Part shown: in pieces, positions 21,209 through 31,859 of the stretch | Position numbering within the stretch: the stretch's first letter is position 1 | Layout: the number at the start of each line of letters is the position of its first letter | From: Membranipora membranacea | Taxonomy: Eukaryota; Bryozoa; Gymnolaemata; Cheilostomatida; Membraniporidae | Length of the DNA stretch: 64,000 nt | Assembly: GCA_914767715.1 (NCBI GenBank) | Contig: OU612069.1 | Span: 3,782,001 to 3,846,000, forward strand | Direction of reading: 5' to 3' | Notes under the pieces: model-generated | The model's input: the letters and a program-made list of their open reading frames with translations, nothing else | The model's database searches: none | What the model was told of the DNA's origin: nothing | Position numbers and translations under genes: made by a program

Positions 21209-24072
21209 ATAAACATATAAATACTCTAGACTGGAAACTATTGGCTATTTGATAAAGGCTCAGTGTCTTCTCTAATTCAGTGACGCGACGTCACTGCGCT
21301 ATTCACTTTTTCTTTGTAGGGCATAGGCTAGAATAGGAGTTATCTCCACATGAATCTAATGTGTGAATAAAATACCTTCTTATTTCTAAATATGACCACT
21401 ACAACTGGGTAAAACCGGTGAATGTTACAGAACATGTACTAATGAAGTATAAAATGTGATCAGTATACCGTGCCATCAAATATTGTGTGTGCCATAACAA
21501 CATATGCTATAGCATGTTTCTGGTTTTAACATTTGTATGAAAAATGGTGCGTCAACTTTTCAAAGTTCAAGTTTTTCTCAGAGTTTCACCTAATAAGCCG
21601 CATCTGATCTTTCCAGCTGTCAGGCGTGTTAACGAAAGATGGGAAACACTAATGGTTCTCGAGTAAGGTCCGATTTCAAATGTATTTTTGTTAACTAAAT
21701 GCTTAAAAACTCAGAACACTTAGTCTTTGTTCTTTATGGTTCTTGCTCTTGGCTACTAATAAATTTTTAGTGCGGTGAACTAAAAATAAAAAAAACATCT
21801 CAGCAGCCATCGCAAGTAAATATAAACTGTAGATACAACACAAGCAAGTCACCTTGACTGCTGCGTAGTGGTGTACGGCACATCAGATCATTTGATCTTT
21901 ACTGGTGATATCTATAACACTAGTTTGTTCCCTCGGAGGACGGTGGTGGTGGCGGGATATTTAAAAAGCTGTGTATCAAATCAGTTTTTACCTATGTATA
22001 GTCGATATTGAGCCAAGATCTACAAAGTTGTCCAGGGACCTAAGTCTGCAACATGAGTACGGCTTCGTCTGATTCAACTTTTCTAAGGTAGGAAAGGCGG
22101 AAGATTTTTCTTCTGTCTGCGACTTCCTAATGTATTAAACAGAATCCACAGAGAGCCATTAGAGTCCAGCTGCTGGTACCGAGAATTTGCAATTCGTACC
22201 CTATACCCATATCTACTATACCCTATAGCATGAAAATATTCACTGATTTAAATTTAGCAACCTGGCCAAGAATAGGAAAACTTACTAGTGATTCATTAAT
22301 GAATATCGATTTTGTAAATCCGCAATGTACACCGACATCACTGCGCTTTTCAAAACTCCATCATTTTTATGCAGTAGCATGTAAAAACAGTCTATCAAAG
22401 ATTATAGAGTCAGGCCATCTCTCATTATTCAGTTGTGCTGAGCATGCAAGCAGCCTTGTGAGGGAAATAATCGGTCGTTACGTAAGGATCCGCGCTCATC
22501 ATGAGGCCGCTTTGAAAACGGATGCAAACACTCTTATTCGGTCCAAAATGACCCGCCTCCCTATATTCAGCCATGTCCGATAAGATAAGTCTCGGTAAAT
22601 ATACAGCCACTAAATTATCGATTGATTTGGCCAGTCTGAGCCACTTTTATTTTCTCTACAGCATGCACATTAAACTCAATATTTATGTGATTGATTGGGC
22701 CAGTCTGGGCCATTTTTTGAATCGATAAGAATCTTGCTTAATTTTTGAAGGTCTTTAACTTAACAAAAGTTTTTCCTCAGATTGATTGGGCCAGTCTGGG
22801 CTGCATTTAAATCATCCATGATAATAGTTCAATTTCTTATCCCTATCAAATATTTTATTCATGTCCTGTCACAAGCCAGCGGATTATTCCCACAAGGTGA
22901 GTTAAATTGTGGTATTTTATCAAATCTTATTTCCTCTGCGATGAAGAGACCTGTTGTTCTGCCAGTTAATTTTCTTCAAAAAAAAGTCTCAATACCCACC
23001 AAATGTTGGGGAAACACTAGACATCCAGGTCATATGTGAGATTATAAACCCTCAACGTTATTGAAAGATGTCACTGCTTATAATTTGTTGATTTTTACAC
23101 AGATTGATACATGTGTATCAGGGAGGGATGTGTAGGAATACCATGTCAATCTAAGACCAAAATTTCTAGCTTATGCTAGTTTAAAGTCTCAGTAGATTGA
23201 TCCAGAAGTAGCTAATCTTCAACAAAATGATCATGCAAAATCACTGAATCGATATGAAGAGCAAAGACTCAGTGTTCTGAGCTCAGATTTTAAGCCTTTA
23301 GTTGACAAAATACATTTGAAACTAAACCATACTCAAGGACCATCTGTATTATCCGTCTTACGGTTACATGTCTGACAGTTGGAAAGATCATATGCAGTTA
23401 ATTCAGTGAAAATGCTGAGCAAAACCTGAAATTTACAATAGTCGATGCACCATTTTTCATACAAATTCTTCAGGCCAGAAACAGCTATAATGTAAGTTGT
23501 TATTGCACGGACAATATTTCATTGCACGATATACTGATCACATTTTATACTTAATTACTTTATGCTCTATAATATTCGCCAGTTTTACCCAGTTGTAGTG
23601 GTCATATTTAGAAATAAGAAGGTCTTATATTCACACATTATATTTATGTGGAGATAACTCCTATTCTGACCTATGCACTACAGAGAAAAAGTGAATAGCG
23701 CAGTAACCTCGCGTCACTGAATTAGAGAAGACGCTCTAAGCCAGTAGTTTCCAGTCTTGAGTATTTATATGTTTATGTCATTGAATTCCATATCTGGAAT
23801 AGCATCATTAGCTTTCTTTTGCAAAACAAAGGGCTTGCAAAAATAGCCAGTCCCCAGTAGCAATCTAGAAATGCCCTAATCATCGACACTGTATTGGGTA
23901 TAATTATTGTTTGCAATTTTGTAAACAAGACAATTTCTCAGGCTAATTATTCATGCTACTAGGGACAGCCAATCAGATAACAGTCAGATGGGTCCCTGTG
24001 TTTAGTGTCCTAACCGTATAACGCTATGATACTATTTCCATTCTAAGAGAAGAATCTAATTCAGTGGTTTAT
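21209..24072. mobile_element. 2.9-kb element with long inverted repeats, probably MULE- or foldback-like
   Basis: Arms of roughly 280-330 bp face each other: the left begins ATAAACATATAAATAC at 21209 and the right ends GTATTTATATGTTTAT at 23776. Both arms share features such as ATGACCACTACAACTGG. The target GTATACAACC is present at both ends (21199-21208 and 24073-24082) and only once in the paralogous copy at 49983-49992, so this is an insertion with a target duplication of 8-10 bp. About 290 bp beyond the right arm (23778-24066) is flanked by GTTTATG repeats and looks like a nested insertion. I see no transposase; a 117-codon frame at 22230-22583 is unrecognised. Confidence 0.7.
22619..22802 (+). 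repeat. Three spaced copies of a GGCCAGTCTGGGC motif
   Basis: Near-identical 22-nt motifs (GATTGATTGGGCCAGTCTGG) occur at about 22619, 22690 and 22780, inside the long-inverted-repeat element. Between them the sequence is unrelated, so they may be subterminal binding sites or a decayed tandem repeat. Confidence 0.6.
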
Positions 24073-24082
24073 GTATACAACC

Positions 24083-24770
24083 AAGGGAACAATAGTGGCA
24101 CTAATCACCTGGCGGCGCATAGCAAGCGCTAATCGATTGTGCCGTCTCACCATCCCCCAAAGAGAATGGGTTGATGGCATTAAATAGACATCCCGCTATT
24201 TGCTACTCGGTGTTGTGTTCTCTCATCCAACAGCACATTCCAATCAACCATTGGCACCCTGTGAAACACAACATGTGTGTTACGGTTATTGGCCTTGCAT
24301 GACCCATTGCTGAGACTCATTGTAGTGAGTTTAGCTGTCTTTCCAGCATGTCTGCATGTCTTTCCATACTGTCATATGTTTTCATGAGTCAGTCAGTAGA
24401 CGAGTACACAGGAGAGTTAAACACCCCAGGGTGCTGGGGGCTGGAACAAATAACCTTGAAAGCCCCACCAGTGGGACTCGAACCCACAACTCCTGCGGCA
24501 CTAATCGCCTGGCAGTGAATAGCAAGTGCACTAACCAATGGCGCCATCTCACCATCCCCAAAAAAGAATGGGTTGATAGCGCAAATTAGACAGTCCGCTA
24601 TTCAAGTTGTGTTCTCTCATCCCACTGCACATTCCATTCAACCAATTCCACCCTGATAAACACAGCGTACTTGTTAGGGTTATTGGCCTAATATGGCCCA
24701 TTGCTGGGACCCCTTGTAGTGAGTCAGCTCTCTTTCCGGCTTGTCTGTATGTATTTCTATGCTCTGTTTA
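24083..24770 (-). mobile_element. tRNA-derived SINE-like repeat, two tandem copies
   Basis: Reading the minus strand, about 24590 to 24455 contains an A-box-like segment (ATGGCGCCATTGGTTAGTGC) and a B box (GGGTTCGAGTCCC), i.e. a tRNA-like head. A related head lies near 24160-24085. Each is joined to the same tail containing GTTGTGTTCTCTCATCC and GGGTTATTGGCC. A third copy is at 49990-50205. The heads would serve as an internal RNA polymerase III promoter in an active element. Confidence 0.7.
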
Positions 24771-25520
24771 TGACAAAACAGAGGGTGGGCTGCCCCTAAA
24801 GAGGTACGCAAGTTGCCCGAAGTCCCCGTACTGAGAGTGTGATACATCCTAGAAAACTAGAATGCATCCTAGATGTGAGGCCATGGTGGACCTCCTAATC
24901 GTAGATGTGCAGCGAGTTGCCAGAAACTGAAACAGGCACAAATCAGCCATTGGCGGTGACCTTTGATCTTAGCCAATATGCCGAGAACCTGCTAGCAATT
25001 CACAATCCAATGTCTTTCCATGCTGTTTAGTAAGAAACAGAAGATTGGGCTGCCCCTAGAGAGGGACACAAGGTGCCCTAAATCCTCATACTGAGAGTGT
25101 GATACATCCTAGAATACTAGAATGCATCCCAGAGGTGAGGCCATAGAGGACCTCATAATCATGAATGTGCAGCAAGCTGCCAAAACTGAACTGGCACTAA
25201 TCAGCCATTGTGGCAGTGACCTTTGATCTTAGCCAATAGGCCGAGATCCTGCTAGCAATTCACAATCCAATGTCTTTCCATGCTGTTTAGTAAGAAACAG
25301 AAGATTGGGCCGCCCCTAAAGAGGGACGCAAGGTGCCCTAAATCCTCATACTGAGAGTGTGATACATCCTAGAAAACTAGAATGCATCCTAGAGGTGAGG
25401 CCATAGAAGACATCATAATCATGAATGTGCAGCAAGCTGCCAAAACTGAACTGGCACTAATCAGCCATTGTGGCAGTGACACTTTGATCTTAGCCAATAG
25501 GCCGAGAAGGGCATGTATAA
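24770..25520 (-). repeat. Three ~260-bp tandem repeats headed by U2 snRNA 5' sequence
   Basis: The motif TGATCTTAGCCAATANGCCG recurs at 24964, 25224 and 25485 (spacing 260 and 261). On the minus strand it reads TTCTCGGCCTATTGGCTAAG followed by ATCAAAGTGT, which matches the 5' end of U2 snRNA almost base for base over about 30 nt. The rest of each monomer is shared (GATACATCCTAGAA, CAGCAAGCTGCCAAAACTG) but is not U2. This is a U2-derived repeat or SINE, not a functional U2 gene, because the Sm site and later stem-loops are absent. Confidence 0.75.
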
Positions 25521-25693
25521 CCATCATAGCCTGATCTGTCTTTCCATGCTGTCAGTCAGTAGAAACGATTATTGGCATGTGACTCGCGCTTATTTTTACC
25601 TGAGCTAATGTCACAAATGCAAAAGCGCTATCATATTATTTTTGCTAGAAAGCGGATGAGCATGTCTCAAAAAGTACCAGTCGAAAGGGTCCT

Positions 25694-27900
25694 CCATAGA
25701 GTTATTATATACTCGAGAGTGGACAATGGGTACAAAAATAGCATCAGTTTTCGTCCTACTTAATTATTGCGAAATCCATAACACAACGCAATCTGATTGT
25801 GCATGGCTAGTGCCTCTATCATATAACTTATCATTGAGAATATATGTATTGGGCGTGGAAATTTAGATTTTTAGAGCGCTTATACCCAATTTTTTGGAAT
25901 AAATTTTATGTGACACTATGTGGATCACTTGCAGGTATTCTCACTCGCAGCCATTAGAAAATACTTCGATGTTTTCCCATTAAAATAAGCCAAAATCTCA
26001 ACCGCAAACACATCATTGTGATGAAATAGAAACTACCGGGCTAGCTTAATTTTTTTCATTCACTGCCACTTGCCAGCCATATTAGCTGTCTCCTGTCTCT
26101 CTTACTTATATGTTACACACTCAATGGGCTTATTTTATTTTTGATTTAATGAAGTACAAGCAGACTGTGTAGGAATGATCGGATGCGGAGGTGTAAAAGT
26201 ATTGTATATGATGTTGATGTTTTCATTTACAAATAAACAACCATCAGAGAAAATTGCATCACACCACCCCCCCCCCCCCCTGAACCAAATGATCTCTTTT
26301 ATTTGAGTATGGTGAGAAATCTGAAAAATCTGCAAACCAAATGTCACATCGGTGAAAATGCGAAATTTTATTGGCTTTTTCAGCACTCATATAACCATCT
26401 TAATATCAGTTGTGTGGGTAGAATTTTCTGAAAGTTGGAAGAACGCAGAGGGTGGGTGCAAATAGAAAGATTTGATCCAATGATATATATAAATTTGGTT
26501 AAAAGATTTTAAATCACATTGTATACTATCATAGGTGGTTTAAAGATGAAATAAATTATTAAAGTCTCACATTACGCCCTCTGTACTCTTCTCAATTGAA
26601 GATTAGAGTTGCAAATACACAATATTATGGTGTTTTCTACATAATGTGTTGCAACTGATAACTTACTGCAATTTTCATACAATTTTCCAGACTGAGTTAG
26701 GGAATTCAAGAAAATCTAGAGTCAATCTGGACAATAGTATTAATCTTGAGTTTTCCGTTTGACGTTTTTTTGCTATTCTCAGCAGAAGGGTTTATGTATT
26801 TATTGATTAAACCTGCTGTGTTGGCTTGAATAGTTTCGGCAATACAAACACGAGTGGCCACTCTGGAGAAGAAATTTAGAGCGTTAAATGACATCGCCAA
26901 ACCAAAACCCGAGATCTTCAAGCTCAAATTTTTTGAGCCGCTGGTTACTTATACGCATTGTATAATTGGAAGTTATAATACTGGACGGATAAAATGAACT
27001 CACTGAGTGTGTAACATTTCAGTTAGAGAGAAAGGACATAGTCAAACTGGCAGGCAAGTGGTAGGGGCAAAACCCGGCTAGCCAGGTAATTCGGATTTTA
27101 TCCTGATGATGTGTTTGCGGTCGAGATTTTTAGTAATAACACAAATCGTTTCGCTCCCTGACTGGTAAAGAAATCACTTGCAAGTCATCTAATAGTGTGA
27201 CATGAAAAGTTTTACAAAGAAAAAAAATCTAAAGACGATAAAGGCAAGCAGGGAGCTTTTTCACCTCCAATCGCTTTTCCACAGGCTACTTGTACCCCAT
27301 GATATCACAAATCATCCTCAGTAGCTGGAACTGTACAGATAAAATAAACTGACTGAGTGTGCGACATATTAGTTAGAGCGACAGGACACAGTCGAAGCCC
27401 TGTCATTGCGGTTTAAGCTCATATGTTTGCAGTTGATATTTACTTATTTTAATGGGCGAATAAGAAAATTTTTATACTGACTGGAAGATGAAATACCTGC
27501 AGGTGATCTAAATGTAAATGGTGTTACATGTGAAATTATCTGAAAAAATGGCTTTAAGTGCTCCATAAACTAAATTTTTATGTCCAATTCTAATCTTTTA
27601 AATGAAAAAAGTCAACCATTCATGCACTATCCACGCACAACCAGATTTTGTTGCGTCATGGAATTGAAAGTGAAAGTACCTGCAAGTGATCCACATGGTG
27701 TCGCAAAAAATTTTTCCCGAAAAAATGGCTATAAGCGCTCTAAAAATCTAAATTGCCATGCCCAGTACGTAAATTCTCAATGATAAGTTATATGATACAG
27801 GCACTAGCCATGCACAACCAGTGTCATGGATTTCGCAATAATTAAGTAGGACGCTTTTAGCACTGCATTGTCCACTCTAGAGTATATAATAACTCTATGG
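25694..27900. mobile_element. 2.2-kb element with long, internally duplicated inverted repeats
   Basis: The left end begins CCATAGAGTTATTATATAC at 25694 and the right end finishes with its reverse complement at 27900. Similarity between arms continues for about 250 bp and, in pieces, up to 26140 on the left. The right arm contains extra diverged copies of the subterminal segment (about 27000-27345 and 27347-27560), giving a period near 350 bp. I see no clear target duplication and no recognisable transposase; a 73-codon minus frame at 26706-26927 is unidentified. It is probably a non-autonomous foldback or MULE-type element. Confidence 0.65.
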
Positions 27901-28379
27901 CAACAGGCATGCTGGCAGTTTTTCTTTATATTATATTCTTTATATTCAGCACATTGTTATACCCTTGAAAGACCTTTTATTTAAACTCTTAATATTTCAC
28001 TCATTAAATGCAATTTTTAGAAGAAATGAGGATATGCTGCCGCGCTGCAGCTGACATGATTGCTTAAACTGGGTACACCCTTAATTTTGGATTCAGCACG
28101 TTGTTCCACCCTAGAAACACGCTTTATTGAACTCTTAACATTTCACTTATTATATGCAGTTTTGAGAAATAATGCGGATATGCTGCCGCAAGACAGTATC
28201 ATACTAATATCATAAAGATCTGACATTATACTAATTGAAATTTTTAAATTTGTCCTGATCTAACACAAGCAGACTTCTGCAAGTTTACTTGGTAAATAAA
28301 TTGGCAAGTCAACAAAATCCCCATAATACAGTTTCAACCTGGAATTCCCTGAAGATTAGATTAGTAAGATTACACAGAA

Positions 28380-28570
28380 TAGGACTTATGTCACCACACA
28401 TATAATGCAAAAACAAAACACCTTTTAATTTCTAAATATGACCACTACAACTGGGTACACCCGGTGAATTTTACAGAAGAAACATCAATGAAGTACAATA
28501 TGCGATCAGTTTCCTGCCATCAAAAATTGTCCGTGCCATTATTTTATAGAGCAGTTACAGCTAGGCTGCT
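28380..28570 (+). repeat. Partial copy of the 21.2-kb element's inverted-repeat arm
   Basis: TTTCTAAATATGACCACTAC and the following 130 bp match the left arm of the element at 21209-24072, with the same order of sub-motifs (GTGCCATNA, GATCAGT). It is a solo arm. Confidence 0.65.
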
Positions 28571-29576
28571 TCTGGCCTAAAACAATCCTCCAACATTGAT
28601 GGTAAGTTCAATTCACACTTTTTAAGTAGTTCTCACTCCAAGCTAAAACAAATTTGATAAAGCTCTTTGTAGAGGTGAATACTCATTCCATAGAGATCTG
28701 TATTTGACAGTTTGAAAAGGTATATGGAGTTTTATAGTACTTTAGGAGGTTATTTACTGGTGCTCAGTGAGTATAAAGCAAACCAGGTGAGTGTGAAAAT
28801 GACTCAATCAGTATTAGGTTTAGTGGACATTGGTCTGAAGATTCGACATGGAAGATAACAAAACAAAAATATAGAATAACAAAAAATTTATTTGAGCTTT
28901 GTTATTTCAAGCCTGCGATGATTTCCTACTGTGAATACTTTACTCATCTTGGTATTTGTCCGCCTCACAAGAAAATTTTCTCAATTGGTTCGATAGCTAG
29001 TGAAAAAAGTTGATACACTGTCTTTTTTGTGACCATGAGGTTGCTACTTTTGTTTTTAATTTTCTGGGCTAGGTGCAAAAATATTCAACTACTGAAAGTG
29101 CACTTCCTTGTCATGTTATTAATGGGTATATCACCGGGTTGTGTGATTTCATGTAGGATATATCTTGTCATGATGAAACTGGGATACAAATAAACAACGC
29201 TTATTGTTTATTAACAATGATTGAATTCTATTGGTTGACTCCCAAAGAAACGCTTAATTTAGAATTATGTTACCTGGTGGAAAATGACTATACAAATTGA
29301 TGGCTTTTTGGTTGGCACATGTTAACGGCAGTTCAGGAAAAGTAAGTCAGAGAAAATTAGAATATATTCTGGGTGGTCAAACAACCAACATTGATTAGTT
29401 TGCTTAAATATGATAGTTTTTCATTCTTTACGCTTCAGCGGTATTGTCGAGATATCATTTTACTATTCTCACCCACTTACTGCATATCGCTCTGCAAGTG
29501 TTTCAAAAATGTGTTGTGAGTTTACTCAGTATAATTCTAAATATTCCATCTATGTTAACTTCGAGACATCTTGATT

Positions 29577-30743
29577 ATGGAGGTTTCACTTGTCCTCGCT
29601 CTGACTCTTATGGTTGTGATGGTGTTCTCTACATCTGGAGTAGAAGCCAGTTCTCACCATGTAAGCTTTTATCATGTTATTCAATGTATATCTAGGTACA
29701 GTTTATTCACTGGTGATTGATCGAGTAAAGCTGTAGCTCCACGAGACGATGTAACCACAGGCCGATGGCATGTCTAGACATGCTCAGCCGATCTCACACT
29801 GCTACACAGGCCTATGAGTTAGTACACGATGGTCTAGTGAGTCATAGTGGGGTTATAAATCAGGTGCCTAGATTGACCAATGAACTCCCTCAGTTCAATC
29901 GATTGACCAATGATATTTAATGGGCTTGTTAACAAATGACCGGATATAGATGTCATATTAAATCCGGGTCTTTGTCACTTTGAATCTTCACCAAATAAAA
30001 TTTCAGTGTTCTGTAAAATTGATTTTCCTATGCTATACTATGGATGTCATGTCAGGACAGCTTCCATTTCCAAGTGATACAGCTATTACCTTCCATATTT
30101 TCACTACAGCACCACTCCTATCTTTGTAGTTATTGTCTTTTTTATCATAAATAGGAGGATGTGATTTTACTGCAGATATTATCAGCTCCTCCATTTTTGA
30201 TAGCCTGTCACAATTTAATAGATGACTGTTTAACCGCGTAATTATTGAAGCAAGCAATCAACAACCAATCAGCATAGAGGATCGTCCAGATCACTCGGGC
30301 AAAAGACCAGCAAGTTCGATGTCCACTTAACACGAGTAATCACTCGTGCAGATCCACCGATTAACCACTCGTGACCCCAAATGGATGTAAAAATCGTCTC
30401 GTGTAGCTACAACTTAAAAGACGCCTATGCTACATTTTGGTGTTACATTATCTAATAAACGCTATCAAGATCTTAGTACATACACACATGTGCTTGAACG
30501 AAGTTCAGATTCAAAGTTTGAAAGGCATTCACAGAAAGCTATTTGTTGTCAAACCAATTACTGAACTGGCGTCATGACATTGATGACTTCATAATAACAG
30601 CGACTTGTTTCATTCCATTTCAGAAGCCTTGTTGCAGAATTGTATATTGCAATCACTGTAACTTTTGGGGATACAAGCCATCATGTAACCAACGGCCAAG
30701 AACAGTCTGTGATCATCAGTGTAAAGATCATCATTGGGCGTGA
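29577..30743 (+). CDS. Secreted Cys/His-rich peptide, copy 1 (7 Cys; leader lost)
   Basis: Two coding exons, 29577-29660 (28 codons, phase-0 GTAAGC donor) and 30624-30743 (39 residues plus stop, after CCATTTCAG); 67 aa in all. Exon 1 is a signal peptide (MEVSLVLALTLMVVMVF and then STSGVEA). Exon 2 begins KPCCRIVYCNHC and ends CDHQCKDHHWA. Its cysteine pattern is CC-x4-C-x2-C-x8-C-x7-C-x3-C: the sister pattern of six plus one extra cysteine at the position that is Tyr in copies 2, 3 and 5. Relative to the other copies, the promoter and leader exon are deleted near 29366 and the leader acceptor AG is AT at 29552-29553. The coding part is intact, so it is either recently silenced or expressed from a different start. 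I do not recognise the family. Confidence 0.62.
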
Positions 30744-30906
30744 CAGTAAACTTTCTTAGACTTGACCAGCAACCTCTGATGAAGGACCTTTAAGTTAACT
30801 TTCACTATTCATGATTGCTTTATTGGAAACTTTTATTGATTGTTAATTACCATCTACTTTTTTGTTCATATTCTTTTTTTAATAGGCGACTTACCAGGCC
30901 TTTGAA

Positions 30907-30912
30907 AATAAA
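30907..30912 (+). terminator. Possible polyadenylation signal of peptide copy 1
   Basis: AATAAA about 165 nt after the stop codon, comparable to the spacing in copies 2 and 4. Confidence 0.35.
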
Positions 30913-31547
30913 CAATTTTCATCAAGTTGTCTTCCCTTGGAAAAGGGACAGTAGCATTGAGCACATCATTAGTGATGACAGAATTCATGGAATAACTCCT
31001 ATTCCAAGAAAGCTAAAATTACGGGGTTTCCATAGGATCATGTCAGTGTAGTAAGATATCTGATAGCATAGTTTTCGATACCCTACTTGGAATTATTTGA
31101 TATTTTTTTATGTACTGCCCAGTGGTTTTTTCAGGTAACTACAGTAAAGGCATGTTGCTCATCACAGCAATAAATTGACCTAAGGTACACCAGTACGCAT
31201 TTTGGCATAGATATGTTATGCTATGTTTATTGTCTGCTATGGTAAGGTAAAATAGAGGTATCGTGCTGATGACAAGTGAGGGCACTGTGCCTGTACGGGG
31301 ATAAAGTGAATGTTGGATGAGACCATTATAATAAAATTATTCAGACAGAGATGTAAACTATGAGCGATGTCAGTAGCCAGGTATTGCCTAGCAATAACAA
31401 AAATATACCTGTACGTCCTCTGAAGTCCTATTGTCAGCTCCGTTACAAGTTTTAACGACATAAATGCGACAGATTTTTAAACAGACTGTCATACCTATGC
31501 CAGGCCAGGTCAGGCCAAATATAAGCAGGTCAGGCCAAATATAAGAC

Positions 31548-31859
31548 TTAACTTAATTTACTCAAATGAGAGATAATTTCTGGTTCCATTTCAAAGAACA
31601 AGCAGAGATTAGTTTTCATTCCGGAGCTGAACAGCTCATCATAATCTAAAACTTCCATCTTGGATTGCGATAAATTATTGTAAAATAAAGAAAAAACATT
31701 GTTTGTTATACCAGTGATCATCATCTGACATTCGATTTGGCCATAATAAACAGGCTTTGTTTTTAGTTTCCCTTTTTTATCGATGCACGAGGGATTATCA
31801 GATGAAGGTGACATAATACCCAGTAGCATACCTGTATCAGTATCATAGATCTGATTCAT
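31548..31859 (-). pseudogene. Possible YqaJ-type nuclease domain fragment
   Basis: A 103-codon minus-strand frame. It reads LLGIMSPSSDNP then KPVYYGQIECQMMITG, resembling the strand-helix of YqaJ-like exonuclease domains (substrate-binding S-P-D and the Y-Y-x-Q-x-Q-x-Q-M-x-x-T-G helix). It ends in FFEMEPEIISHL, like the domain's C-terminal end. YqaJ genes are often carried by mobile elements in invertebrate genomes. The catalytic E-x-K strand is not evident, so this is at best a degraded fragment. Confidence is limited because I matched it from memory of the family pattern only. Confidence 0.35.

Larger units (their letters stand above)
28600..30912 (+). repeat. Array unit containing peptide gene copy 1
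   Basis: First of the duplicated units that fill the right half of the window. Its upstream part (about 28800-29400) is related to 42600-43400, 48300-48600 and 52500-52760. The unit keeps both coding exons but lacks about 270 bp that hold the promoter and leader exon in the other copies. Confidence 0.7.

Noticed and set aside
22230-22583. 117-codon frame as a transposase
   Set aside because: No catalytic motif or zinc finger that I recognise; only its position inside the inverted-repeat element suggests it.
25485-25515. Functional U2 snRNA gene
   Set aside because: Only about 30 nt match U2; the branch-site region, Sm site and stem-loops are missing, and it is repeated every 260 bp.
24964-25520. 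CRISPR-like array (regularly spaced identical motifs)
   Set aside because: The repeat unit is about 260 bp and the whole monomer is repeated; there are no spacers, and the genome is eukaryotic.
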